DNA of 64,000 nt from Kutzneria chonburiensis (GTDB taxonomy: Bacteria; Actinomycetota; Actinomycetes; Mycobacteriales; Pseudonocardiaceae), in contig NZ_CP097263.1 in NCBI RefSeq assembly GCF_028622115.1, forward strand, positions 7,006,001 to 7,070,000, in the 5' to 3' direction. The translations under genes were made by a program, and so were the position numbers. The notes beneath the pieces are model-generated. The model worked only from the letters and a program-made list of their open reading frames with translations, made no database searches and was not told the origin of the DNA. Within the stretch, counting starts at the first letter, position 1. Every line of letters begins with the position of its first letter. This document shows positions 53,917 through 61,778 of the stretch, one piece after another.

Positions 53917-54399
53917 TCACGCCGCGTGCACCGGCGAGGCCGGCGTCAAGGCCTGGGTGATTCGACCGTAGTAGTCGCCCGTCACCCACTGGACGTTCGA
54001 CGGCCGTTGCCCGCCACTGGCCACGAACTGTGTCAGCGCAGCATGGGCCTGATCCAGCGGAATCGCCGTAAAACGATCGTGGTAGCGGGCAGTGTCGACG
54101 TCGCTGGCCAACCAGGGGTCCTCAAGCGGCGGGTGCGGGTTGTAGGAGACCCACATCTCGCCGTCGGCCGCGTTGCGGAACCACAGCAGCGCCGCCACCC
54201 CGGCCTCCGGGTTGGCGCTCACCCGCAACAGCTGAGCCGGTTGATCCACGGAATCGTCGTCGAAGGGCGTGTCCGCGAGCACGACGTCACTCGGATGGCG
54301 CGGGTTGGCCCGGTAGACAAGTTCGTGCAGCAGGGCCTCGATCTCATCCGGCGTGCTGGCGTGCTTCCAGAGACCGTCGTGCACCGCGCTGAGAATCAT
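53917..54399 (-). CDS. Imm1-like immunity protein
   Basis: The 160-aa acidic protein has a central ALLWFRNAADGEMWVSYNP strand pair and a C-terminal SGGQRPSNVQWV motif that I recognise, from memory, as typical of Imm1-family immunity proteins of polymorphic toxins. It should bind and neutralise the deaminase encoded just upstream. ATG 54399 has GGAGG 9 nt upstream and overlaps the deaminase stop (ATGA). Family assignment needs a profile search. Confidence 0.65.
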   Translation of the reverse strand: MILSAVHDGLWKHASTPDEIEALLHELVYRANPRHPSDVVLADTPFDDDSVDQPAQLLRVSANPEAGVAALLWFRNAADGEMWVSYNPHPPLEDPWLASDVDTARYHDRFTAIPLDQAHAALTQFVASGGQRPSNVQWVTGDYYGRITQALTPASPVHAA

Positions 54400-54872
54400 G
54401 CTCGCCGCCTCCCTTCGAGCTCTGAGGGTACCTGGGCGCCTCGCGTCCACACGGTGAGCGAACTGCCTTCGGGCAGCACAGCGGCCACGGCCTGCCGGCA
54501 ACCGAAGAGCCCTCGGCAGATCCTGTCGTTATTGATCACGAGAGTGGCATGGGTCAGGCCCCGCTCGAGCATGATCATCGCCGCATGGACCTCGACATGG
54601 CTGGCGGAGGGCACAGCCGCCAGCCGGGGGTTGCGCACGGCCGGCGCCTTCAGATACCCACGCAGGTGGGCATCGGCCTTCACGAACCACTCACTGCTCT
54701 CACCGCTGACCAGTGGCTCGTCGAACCGGTGTCCGTCGTCGTCCACCAGAACCCCGGTGGTCACATGGGTGCGCGGGTCGGTCGCATCCGGGTCGATCTC
54801 CCGACCGACCTCAGCGGCCCAGACCGCATCACGTGACCACGACGGCCTCTCAGCGGTGAACCCTGGTGACAC
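54396..54872 (-). CDS. DddA/SCP1.201-like deaminase toxin domain, stand-alone
   Basis: The 158-aa protein matches the pattern of SCP1.201/DddA-type deaminases: TTGVLVDDDG and PLVSG strands, then the zinc/catalytic HVE motif (residues 92-94), an INN strand, cysteines in ICRGLFGC, and LPEGSSLTVW. Members deaminate cytosine in DNA and are normally the C-terminal tip of large secreted toxins; here no N-terminal delivery domain is present. The GTG at 54872 lies 6 nt after a TACGAT box, so the message may be leaderless. Coupled to the Imm1-like gene. Confidence 0.7.
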   Translation of the reverse strand: MSPGFTAERPSWSRDAVWAAEVGREIDPDATDPRTHVTTGVLVDDDGHRFDEPLVSGESSEWFVKADAHLRGYLKAPAVRNPRLAAVPSASHVEVHAAMIMLERGLTHATLVINNDRICRGLFGCRQAVAAVLPEGSSLTVWTRGAQVPSELEGRRRA

Positions 54873-54878
54873 TGGGCG

Positions 54879-54884
54879 ATCGTA
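54879..54884 (-). promoter_or_regulatory. Candidate -10 of the deaminase gene
   Basis: TACGAT on the minus strand, 6 nt before GTG 54872. A TTGACT lies only 11 nt upstream, too close for a standard -35, so the promoter call is tentative. Confidence 0.4.
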
Positions 54885-55058
54885 CCGACACGTTCAGTCA
54901 AATCAGACAGGCCGTGGTGCTCCAGGCCTACCTGACATGAGCCTCGACCTGCCCGATCGGACCGCGATCGTGATCGAATGGCTCGGCCGACCGAGCTTTA
55001 TCGATTCACGAGCCATTCCATCTGGTGGACGGCCCTCCCACCAGGAGGGAGCAGCGGG

Positions 55059-55064
55059 TAGTCT
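55059..55064 (+). promoter_or_regulatory. -10 of the leader peptide/sulfurtransferase operon
   Basis: TAGTCT ends 7 nt before ATG 55072, in keeping with a leaderless uORF. Confidence 0.5.
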
Positions 55065-55071
55065 CCGCCGT

Positions 55072-55146
55072 ATGGCCCAGCTGCTGACCAAGCGACGCGC
55101 GGTGGATCTCTGCCGCGTGCGCAGCAGCCTGTGTCGGCCTTTCTGA
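55072..55146 (+). CDS. Leader peptide of the sulfurtransferase operon
   Basis: A 24-codon ORF encodes MAQLLTKRRAVDLCRVRSSL followed by CRPF, with two cysteines. It fits the actinobacterial putative-leader-peptide pattern (basic RR, VDL, LCR) found upstream of sulfur-metabolism genes, where ribosome stalling or drop-off at Cys codons is thought to tune expression to cysteine supply. It is likely translated from the first base of the message. Confidence 0.65.
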   Translation: MAQLLTKRRAVDLCRVRSSLCRPF

Positions 55147-55148
55147 CC

Positions 55149-55177
55149 GGACGTCCGAGGCCCGACGCCTGACGTCC
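55149..55177 (+). promoter_or_regulatory. Possible attenuator stem after the leader peptide
   Basis: GGACGTC (55149-55155) pairs with GACGTCC (55171-55177), and the first arm is part of a self-complementary GGACGTCC. The stem starts 3 nt after the leader stop, within reach of a ribosome terminating there. No T tract; the mode of action is open. Confidence 0.4.
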
Positions 55178-55224
55178 CGCTGGACCCCGCACGCCTAGAG
55201 GTCCCCCGGTCAGGAGGCTGTTCC

Positions 55225-55653
55225 ATGTCCGCACCCCAGATCGATCCCCGAGGTCCGCGCTTCGGCGCCTGGATCACGACGGTCGTGCTCGCGGTCGTGC
55301 TGGCCACCGGATGGTGGCCGCTGCTCGCGGCGCAGACCGTGGTCTTCGCCATCGGCGGCTTCCTCGGACTCCAGCACGCCCCGTACGGCCTGCTCTACCG
55401 GCGCTTCGTCGCACCGCGGCTGGGCCCGACCGACGAGCGCGAGGACGCGGCCCCGCCGCAGTTCGCGCAGACCGTCGGCTTCGTCTTCGCCCTGGTCGGC
55501 ACGGTCGGCTACCTGGCCGGCCTGCCGGTCCTCGGCACCGTGGCCACCGCGCTGGCGCTGGTCGCGGCGTTCCTCAACGCGGCCTTCGGCTTCTGCCTCG
55601 GCTGCGAGATGTACCTGATCATCCGCCGGTTCGCGCCGGCCACCGGCAAGTAA
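55225..55653 (+). CDS. DUF4395 membrane protein
   Basis: The 142-aa protein has about four membrane helices and the DUF4395 hallmark GFCLGCEMY near residue 122-130, with two cysteines that could exchange sulfur or disulfides. It regularly accompanies sulfurtransferase genes in actinobacteria; its role is unknown. ATG 55225 has AGGAGG 7 nt upstream. cysA2 follows after 33 nt. Confidence 0.85.
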   Translation: MSAPQIDPRGPRFGAWITTVVLAVVLATGWWPLLAAQTVVFAIGGFLGLQHAPYGLLYRRFVAPRLGPTDEREDAAPPQFAQTVGFVFALVGTVGYLAGLPVLGTVATALALVAAFLNAAFGFCLGCEMYLIIRRFAPATGK

Positions 55654-55686
55654 ACCGATCCCCCAACCCGGCGAAGGAGCCGATCG

Positions 55687-56523
55687 ATGAGTCGCGAGAA
55701 CGTGCTGGTCTCGGCGCAGTGGGCCGAGGACAACCTCGAGACCCCCGGCGTGGTTTTCGTGGAGGTGGACGAGGACACCAGCGCCTACGACGGCGGCCAC
55801 ATCCCCGGCGCCGTCAAGGTGGACTGGAAGACCGACCTGCAGGACCCGGTGCGCCGGGACTTCGTTGACCGTGAGGGCTTCGAGAAGCTGCTGTCGGCCC
55901 GCGGCATCGGCAACGACGACCAGGTCGTGCTGTACGGCGGCAACAACAACTGGTTCGCCGCCTACGCGTACTGGTACTTCAAGCTGTACGGCCACGACAA
56001 GGTGCAGCTGCTCGACGGCGGCCGCAAGAAGTGGGAGCTGGACGGCCGCCCGCTGGTCAAGGACGCGGTGAGCCGCCCGGCCACCGAGTACAAGGCCCAG
56101 GAGCAGGACCTGACGCTGCGCGCCTTCCGCCAGGAAGTGGTGGACGCGATCAACGTCAAGAACCTGGTCGACGTGCGCTCCCCCGACGAGTTCAGCGGCA
56201 AGCTGCTCGCGCCGGCCCACCTCCCGCAGGAGCAGGCCCAGCGGGCCGGCCACATCCCCAGCGCGATCAACGTGCCGTGGAGCAAGGCCGCGAACGAGGA
56301 CGGCACCTTCCGCTCCGACGACGAGCTGCGCGAGATCTACGGCGACGCCGGCCTCGACGGCGGCAAGGCCACCATCGCGTACTGCCGCATCGGCGAGCGC
56401 TCCTCGCACACCTGGTTCGTGCTGCGGGAGCTGCTCGGCCACACCGACGTCAAGAACTACGACGGCTCCTGGACCGAATACGGCTCGCTGGTCGGCGTGC
56501 CGGTCGCGCTCGGCAGTGAATGA
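55687..56523 (+). CDS. cysA2: Thiosulfate sulfurtransferase (rhodanese)
   Basis: The 278-aa protein has tandem rhodanese domains; the C-terminal one carries the active-site loop CRIGERS with Cys233, the same number I recall for the mycobacterial CysA. It moves a sulfane sulfur from thiosulfate to an acceptor. ATG 55687 follows GAAGGAG. It overlaps or abuts sseC, with which it forms a fixed pair, and lies under the cysteine-type leader peptide. Confidence 0.95.
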   Translation: MSRENVLVSAQWAEDNLETPGVVFVEVDEDTSAYDGGHIPGAVKVDWKTDLQDPVRRDFVDREGFEKLLSARGIGNDDQVVLYGGNNNWFAAYAYWYFKLYGHDKVQLLDGGRKKWELDGRPLVKDAVSRPATEYKAQEQDLTLRAFRQEVVDAINVKNLVDVRSPDEFSGKLLAPAHLPQEQAQRAGHIPSAINVPWSKAANEDGTFRSDDELREIYGDAGLDGGKATIAYCRIGERSSHTWFVLRELLGHTDVKNYDGSWTEYGSLVGVPVALGSE

Positions 56524-56534
56524 GAGGGACTGAC

Positions 56535-56846
56535 ATGACCGCAGCAGGGTGTGGGGCTCCGGAGCAGGGCACGGCACTGCCGGCCAACATCGACCCGGGC
56601 AAGGAGGTCGTGCTGACCGGCACGGTCTCCGCCGGCGGCCAGCCGGTCGGCGGGGCGTTCGTGCGGCTGCTCGACTCCTCGGGCGAGTTCACCGCCGAGG
56701 TCGTCGCCTCCGAGCAGGGTGACTTCCGCTTCTTCGCGGCGCCGGGTTCGTGGACGGTGCGCGCGCTGCACCGCAGCGGCACCGGCGAGACGCAGGTGAC
56801 GGCCGACGGCCCCGGCCTGCACCAGCTCCAGGTCGCGGTGGCCTGA
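56535..56846 (+). CDS. sseC: DUF1416 protein SseC
   Basis: The 103-aa protein is a small beta-sandwich of the DUF1416/SseC family (GGAFVRLLDSSGEFTAEVV, FRFFAAPGSWTVRAL), always beside the rhodanese gene in actinobacteria. A single Cys near the start (AAGCGAP) may take part in sulfur transfer (inference). ATG 56535 has GAGAGGG 7 nt upstream; ATG 56520, overlapping the cysA2 stop, would add five residues. Confidence 0.92.
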   Translation: MTAAGCGAPEQGTALPANIDPGKEVVLTGTVSAGGQPVGGAFVRLLDSSGEFTAEVVASEQGDFRFFAAPGSWTVRALHRSGTGETQVTADGPGLHQLQVAVA

Positions 56847-56859
56847 AACACGGCTCGTT

Positions 56860-56891
56860 GGAGGCCCCAGTCACTGCTGGCTGGGGCCTCC
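56860..56891 (+). terminator. Terminator after sseC
   Basis: An 11-bp stem GGAGGCCCCAG/CTGGGGCCTCC with a 10-nt loop, 13 nt after the sseC stop, followed by CCTTATTCT. Confidence 0.8.
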
Positions 56892-56896
56892 GGCCT

Positions 56897-56902
56897 TATT
56901 CT
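56897..56902 (+). promoter_or_regulatory. -10 of the small membrane peptide gene
   Basis: TATTCT ends 6 nt before GTG 56909, right after the sseC terminator, so the next genes probably have their own leaderless promoter. Confidence 0.5.
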
Positions 56903-56908
56903 GAGCAC

Positions 56909-57007
56909 GTGGAACTCTTCTTCACGATCCTGATGGTGCTGGTGTGCATCGCCATCGGCTGGTTCTCGGTGTACGTCGTGTACCGCCTGCTCCAGGACCA
57001 CCGCTGA
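56909..57007 (+). CDS. 32-residue membrane peptide
   Basis: A short ORF encodes one membrane helix (residues 3-24, FFTILMVLVCIAIGWFSVY) and a charged end (LLQDHR). Similar tiny membrane peptides are conserved next to this gene cluster in actinobacteria, as far as I recall. GTG 56909 is supported by the TATTCT box 6 nt upstream; the nitrobindin gene starts 3 nt after its stop, so the two are likely co-translated. Confidence 0.6.
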   Translation: MELFFTILMVLVCIAIGWFSVYVVYRLLQDHR

Positions 57008-57010
57008 GCC

Positions 57011-57640
57011 ATGACGAAGCCAGAGTTCGGCAGCGGTGACGCCGCGGTACGCGCCGCCGAGCAGCGCGCGGAGACCACGCGCGACCGCAACCTGCCGCAG
57101 TTCGACGACCTGCCGATCCCGGGCGACACCGCGAACCTGCGGCTCGGCCCGAACCTCAACGACGCCTGCCTGGCGCTGCTGCCGCTGGTCGGCGTGTGGC
57201 GCGGCGAGGGCCAGATCGTCTATCCGACGATCGACGGCCCGTTCCGCTTCGGCCAGCAGATCACCTTCGCGCACGACGGCCGGCCGTTCCTGACCTACGA
57301 GGCCCGGTCATGGCTGCTCGACGAGCAGGGCAAGGTGATCCGGCCGGCGGCCCGCGAGTCGGGCTTCTGGCGGCCGCAGGCCGACGACACCATCGAGGTG
57401 CTGGTCACGCACGCCACCGGCGTGGTCGAGATCTACTACGGCACGCCGCTCAGCCAGACCTCGTGGGAGATGGCCACCGACATCGTGATGCGCACCTCCA
57501 CCGCGAAGGAGGTCACCGCGGCCAAGCGCCTGTACGGGCTGGTCAACGACGGCGACCTGGCCTACGTGGAGGAGCGGGCGATGGTCGGCGAGGCCCTCCA
57601 GCCGCACGTCTCGGCGCAGCTCGAGCGCGTCGTCGGCTGA
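57011..57640 (+). CDS. Nitrobindin-like heme protein (FABP-like beta-barrel)
   Basis: The 209-aa protein has the THAP4/nitrobindin signature GVWRGEG (61-67), followed by alternating beta-strands for a 10-stranded barrel, and a C-terminal His200 (LQPHVSAQLERV) in the place of the heme-ligating His. The M. tuberculosis homologue Rv0813c binds heme and nitric oxide. About 45 N-terminal residues are extra and helical. ATG 57011 is 3 nt after the small peptide gene. Confidence 0.9.
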   Translation: MTKPEFGSGDAAVRAAEQRAETTRDRNLPQFDDLPIPGDTANLRLGPNLNDACLALLPLVGVWRGEGQIVYPTIDGPFRFGQQITFAHDGRPFLTYEARSWLLDEQGKVIRPAARESGFWRPQADDTIEVLVTHATGVVEIYYGTPLSQTSWEMATDIVMRTSTAKEVTAAKRLYGLVNDGDLAYVEERAMVGEALQPHVSAQLERVVG

Positions 57641-57643
57641 CGC

Positions 57644-58255
57644 GTGCGCCTGCGGCGGTGTGGCCGGCACGCGATGCTGGTCGAGCTGGACTCGCTGGCC
57701 GAGGTGGAGGCGCTGCACGGCGCGCTGCTGGTCGCCGACCTGCCGGACGTCGTCGAGCTGGTGCCGGCGGCCACCACCGTGCTGATCGCCGTCCGTCCCG
57801 GCTCGGACGGGCTGGCGCGCGCCCGGGCCGTGGTCGAGGCGGCCGACCTGTCGCACCCGCCGGATCGCACGCCGCGTCAGGTCCGGCTGCCGATCGTCTA
57901 CGACGGGCCTGATCTTTCGTTGGTGGCCTCGACCGCCGGGCTTTCCATCGACGAGGTCGTCGCCCTGCACAGCGGGGCCGAGTACACGGTGGCCTTCTGC
58001 GGCTTCGCGCCCGGCTTCGGCTACCTGGTCGGGTTGCCGGAACCGTTGCAACAGGCCCGGTTGGAGAGTCCGCGTACTCGCGTGCCGGCCGGATCCGTTG
58101 GTATCGCGGGGGAATTCACCGGGGCGTATCCGACGGCGTCGCCCGGCGGCTGGCGGCTGGTCGGCCGTACGACGGCGATTCTGTTCGACCCCAAGCGTTC
58201 TGACCCGGCTCTGTTGGCGCCCGGTGACCACGTCCGGTTCGAGGTGGCTTCGTGA
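57644..58255 (+). CDS. pxpB: 5-oxoprolinase subunit PxpB
   Basis: The 203-aa protein (KipI family) shows FCGFAPGFGYLVGLPEPL and SVGIAGEFTGAYPTASPGGW, the hallmarks of PxpB. With PxpA and PxpC it cleaves 5-oxoproline to glutamate using ATP. GTG 57644 begins 3 nt after nitrobindin; it overlaps pxpC (GTGA). pxpA is not in this window. Confidence 0.93.
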   Translation: MRLRRCGRHAMLVELDSLAEVEALHGALLVADLPDVVELVPAATTVLIAVRPGSDGLARARAVVEAADLSHPPDRTPRQVRLPIVYDGPDLSLVASTAGLSIDEVVALHSGAEYTVAFCGFAPGFGYLVGLPEPLQQARLESPRTRVPAGSVGIAGEFTGAYPTASPGGWRLVGRTTAILFDPKRSDPALLAPGDHVRFEVAS

Positions 58256-59118
58256 GCCGCTCGCTGACCGTGCTCCGCGTCGGTCCGCAGACGCTGATCC
58301 AGGACCTTGGCCGTCCCGGCAACGCCCATCTGGGCGTGCCGCCGTCGGGTGCGCTGGACGTGCCGGCGTTGACGTTGGCCAACCGGCTCGTCGGCAATCC
58401 CGAGTCGGCAGCCGGGATCGAGGCGTTGCTCGGCCGGATTCAGTTGCGCGCCAACTGTTCCTGCACGGTCGCGGTCACCGGGCCGAGCGTGCTGGTGTCG
58501 GTCGGGGATCACCTCGTCGACTCGCATGCGCCGGTCCACCTCAGCGCCGGCGACGTGCTGGTGCTCGGTGCGCCAGTAGGCGGACTTCGTTGCTACGTGG
58601 CGGTTTCCGGCGGTATCGACGTGCCGTTGCAGCTTTCCAGCCGGGCTACTGACGTTCTCTCCGGCATCGGCCCGGATCCCTTGCGGGCCAACGATGTCCT
58701 GCCGCTCGGTGATACCCATGGCTTGCCCGAGGGCGCGGACGTGTTGTCGCCTTCCGTTGCGCCGGCTGAGCTCGTGGTGCCGGTGCTGCTCGGTCCCCGT
58801 GACGACTGGTTCGACGACGCCCATGCACAGCTGGCGGCCGGCCGGTGGACGGTTTCCCAGCAGAGCAACCGGGTCGGGCTGCGGCTGGACGGCGACGCGT
58901 TGCGTCGTGCCGCCGCGTTCGAGTCACGCGAGCTGCCCAGCGAAGGCGTGATCACCGGATCGGTTCAGGTGCCGGCCAACGGCCGGCCGGTGCTGTTCCT
59001 GGCCGATCATCCCGTCACGGGCGGCTATCCGGTGATCGGCGTAGTGACCGCCGACGCCTTGCCCCTGCTGGCCCAGGCCCGGCCGGGAACACCCGTTCGG
59101 CTGCACCCGCTCCGTTGA
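58252..59118 (+). CDS. pxpC: 5-oxoprolinase subunit PxpC
   Basis: The 288-aa protein (KipA/AHS2 family) has the family start LTVLRVGPQTLIQDLGRPG, GVPPSGALDVPAL and the C-terminal SNRVGLRLDG and SEGVITGSVQVPANGRPV. It is the partner of PxpB. GTG 58252 overlaps the pxpB stop by 4 nt. A chitinase gene follows 61 nt later. Confidence 0.93.
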   Translation: MSRSLTVLRVGPQTLIQDLGRPGNAHLGVPPSGALDVPALTLANRLVGNPESAAGIEALLGRIQLRANCSCTVAVTGPSVLVSVGDHLVDSHAPVHLSAGDVLVLGAPVGGLRCYVAVSGGIDVPLQLSSRATDVLSGIGPDPLRANDVLPLGDTHGLPEGADVLSPSVAPAELVVPVLLGPRDDWFDDAHAQLAAGRWTVSQQSNRVGLRLDGDALRRAAAFESRELPSEGVITGSVQVPANGRPVLFLADHPVTGGYPVIGVVTADALPLLAQARPGTPVRLHPLR

Positions 59119-59179
59119 CGCAGTGGTCTAGGCCACTTTACTGTTCAGAACGGGCCGCCGCCTGGACCGTAGGAGCACC

Positions 59180-61741
59180 ATGCGCAAGCTTGCACTGCTC
59201 TCGGCAACCCTGCTGACGTTAGGCGCCGCCGTCGCACTGGCCCCTCAGGCCGCCGCGACGACCGGCCTCACCGCCACCTTCACGGCCTCGGCCGGCGGCG
59301 GCAAGTACGTCGTGGCCAACTCGACGGCCGCGGCGATCACCGGCTGGTCGATCGCCTTCGACCTGCCGGCCGGCGTCACCGCGAGCAATCCGCAGAACGG
59401 GACCCTGACCCAGGCCGGCACGCATGTCACGGCCACTCCCGCGTACTACATCAACACCGTTGCCGCGCATGGCAACACCGAGCCGTACAGCCTGTCCTTC
59501 TCCCTCAGCTCGGCCGCCGCGCCGACCAACTGCCTGCTCAACGGCGTCAACTGCGATGGGTCCGGTGGAACGACCCCGCCGCCGTCGGCGTCCTTGACCG
59601 CGCAGTACTCGCAGTCCGGGTCCACCGGAAAGTACGTGGTGGCCAACAACTCCGACACCGACCTGAAGTCGTGGTCGCTGGCCTTCGACCTCCCGAGCGG
59701 GACAACGGTCAGCAATGGCCAGAACGGCACCGTGACCCAGACCGGCACCCATGTGGTGGCCAGTCCGGCCTACTACAACACGGTGGTGAAGGCCCACAGC
59801 AGCACCGAGCCCTACAGCCTGACGTTCACCGTCACCGGTTCGGGCAGCCCACAGAAATGCCGGGTCAACGACGTGAAGTGCGACGGATCCGCCGACGCGC
59901 CACCGGGTGCGCCGACCAACCTGCACGCCACGGCCAAGACCACCAAGACCGTGCTGCTGGCCTGGAATGCCGCCACCGCAGGGGATCTGCCCGTCGCCGG
60001 CTACGACGTGTTCAACGGTTCCGCGTTGGCCGCTTCGGTGACTGGCACGTCCACGGCGATCGCCGGCCTGACGCCGAAGACTGCGTACACCTTCACAGTC
60101 AAGGCCAAGGACACGCATGGCACGTCATCGGCGGCGAGCGCGCCAGTCACCGTGACGACCAACGACCCCTCGGCCGACACGCAACCTCCTTCCGCGCCAA
60201 CGAATCTGGCCGTGACCGGCAAGGATTCGGTGTCCATCTCACTGAGTTGGTCGGCCTCCACCGACAACACCGGTGTGGTGTCGTACGACGTGTTCAACGG
60301 ATCCGCTGTCGCCACCACCGTCACTGGCACCTCCGCGACGGTGACCGGTCTCAGTCCGTCCACTCAGTACACATTCAGCGTGAAGGCCCGTGACGGCTAC
60401 GACAACGTGTCCGCGGCCAGCAATGCCGTCACCGCAAGCACAACCGACGTGATCGGCAGCGGTTACGCCAAGGTCGGCTACTTCGTGCAGTGGGGCATCT
60501 ACGGCCGCCAGTACTTCGTCAAGAACCTGGTGACCACTGGCGCGGCAGCGAAGCTGACGCATCTGCTGTATGCCTTCGAGAACATCGACCCGGTCAATCT
60601 GACGTGTCTGAGTGGCGTCACTCGCGGCACCACAGCCGATCCCGAGGACCCCAGCCAGGGCGACGGGGCCGGCGACGCCGACGCCGACTACGGCCGGCCG
60701 TTCGCCGCGGCCCAGGCCGTGAACGGCGTTGCCGACGACGGTTTCGCGCCACTGCGTGGAAACCTCAACCAGCTCAAGGAACTCAAGGCGCTCTACCCCA
60801 ACCTGAAGATCCTGGTTTCCATCGGCGGCTGGACGTACTCCAAGTACTTCTCCGACGTGGCCAAGACCGACGCGTCGCGCAAGAAGTTCGTGGCCTCGTG
60901 CCTGGACACGTGGATCAAGGGCAACCTGCCCGTCACCGAGGGGGCCGGCGGGGCCGGTGTCGCGGCCGGCATCTTCGACGGCGTCGACATCGACTGGGAA
61001 TGGCCGGGCGACGCCAACGGTCATCCCGGCAACCACTACAACGCCGCGGACAAGGCCAATCTGACCGCACTGCTGGCCGAGTTCCGTACCGAGCTCGACG
61101 CTCTCGGCGCTGCCAACGGCAAGCGGTACCAGCTGTCCGCGTTCACTCCCGCCGACCCGACCAAGGTCAGCGAGGGCTGGGACCTGCCGCAGACCGCTCG
61201 ATCCTTGGACATGTTCAACGTGCAGGGCTACGACTTCCACGGCTCCGGCAGCGACAACTCGTGGGAGCCCAACCAGACCGGCGACCAGGCCAACCTGTAC
61301 CCGGCCAGCAACGACCCGTACTCGTTCCACTTCAGCGTGGACGGCGCCGTGCAGACCTATCTGGCGGCGGGGGTCAATCCCCGGAAGATGACCGTGGGCA
61401 TCCCGTTCTACGGTCGAGGTTGGCAGGGCGTCACCGATGGCGGCGCCCATGGTGAATGGCAGGCCGCACATGGGGCCGCGCCAGGACAGTTCGCCGAGGA
61501 GGCCGGAACTCGGGGCTACAGCAACCTGATCGGCGCCGTGCCCATGACCGTCTACCACAACACCCAGGCCGTCGCGACGTACGGCTATGACGGCAACCAG
61601 TGGTGGTCGTTCGACGACACCTGGTCCATCGGACAGAAGATGGCCTACATCAAGAGCAAGGGCCTGCTCGGCGCGATGATCTGGGAGATGTCCGGCGACA
61701 CCGGCACCCTGATGTCCGCAGTGGACGGTGGTCTGCACTGA
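59180..61741 (+). CDS. Secreted multidomain GH18 chitinase
   Basis: The 853-aa enzyme has a signal peptide (1-26), two tandem CBM2-like cellulose/chitin-binding modules (about 28-120 and 135-240), two fibronectin III domains (250-335 and 340-425) and a GH18 catalytic domain (~430-853) with the signature DGVDIDWEWP and acid catalyst Glu607. It should cut chitin outside the cell. ATG 59180 has AGGAG 4 nt upstream. The two CBM2 and two FnIII modules are evidently internal duplications. A terminator follows at once. Confidence 0.95.
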   Translation: MRKLALLSATLLTLGAAVALAPQAAATTGLTATFTASAGGGKYVVANSTAAAITGWSIAFDLPAGVTASNPQNGTLTQAGTHVTATPAYYINTVAAHGNTEPYSLSFSLSSAAAPTNCLLNGVNCDGSGGTTPPPSASLTAQYSQSGSTGKYVVANNSDTDLKSWSLAFDLPSGTTVSNGQNGTVTQTGTHVVASPAYYNTVVKAHSSTEPYSLTFTVTGSGSPQKCRVNDVKCDGSADAPPGAPTNLHATAKTTKTVLLAWNAATAGDLPVAGYDVFNGSALAASVTGTSTAIAGLTPKTAYTFTVKAKDTHGTSSAASAPVTVTTNDPSADTQPPSAPTNLAVTGKDSVSISLSWSASTDNTGVVSYDVFNGSAVATTVTGTSATVTGLSPSTQYTFSVKARDGYDNVSAASNAVTASTTDVIGSGYAKVGYFVQWGIYGRQYFVKNLVTTGAAAKLTHLLYAFENIDPVNLTCLSGVTRGTTADPEDPSQGDGAGDADADYGRPFAAAQAVNGVADDGFAPLRGNLNQLKELKALYPNLKILVSIGGWTYSKYFSDVAKTDASRKKFVASCLDTWIKGNLPVTEGAGGAGVAAGIFDGVDIDWEWPGDANGHPGNHYNAADKANLTALLAEFRTELDALGAANGKRYQLSAFTPADPTKVSEGWDLPQTARSLDMFNVQGYDFHGSGSDNSWEPNQTGDQANLYPASNDPYSFHFSVDGAVQTYLAAGVNPRKMTVGIPFYGRGWQGVTDGGAHGEWQAAHGAAPGQFAEEAGTRGYSNLIGAVPMTVYHNTQAVATYGYDGNQWWSFDDTWSIGQKMAYIKSKGLLGAMIWEMSGDTGTLMSAVDGGLH

Positions 61742-61748
61742 TGTGCTG

Positions 61749-61776
61749 AGGTGGGGCGGCTTTCGCCGCCCCACCT
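61749..61776. terminator. Terminator between chitinase and pabC
   Basis: A 12-bp stem (AGGTGGGGCGGC with its complement) and a TTTC loop, followed by TGTC; placed between two convergent stops. Confidence 0.85.
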
Positions 61777-61778
61777 TG

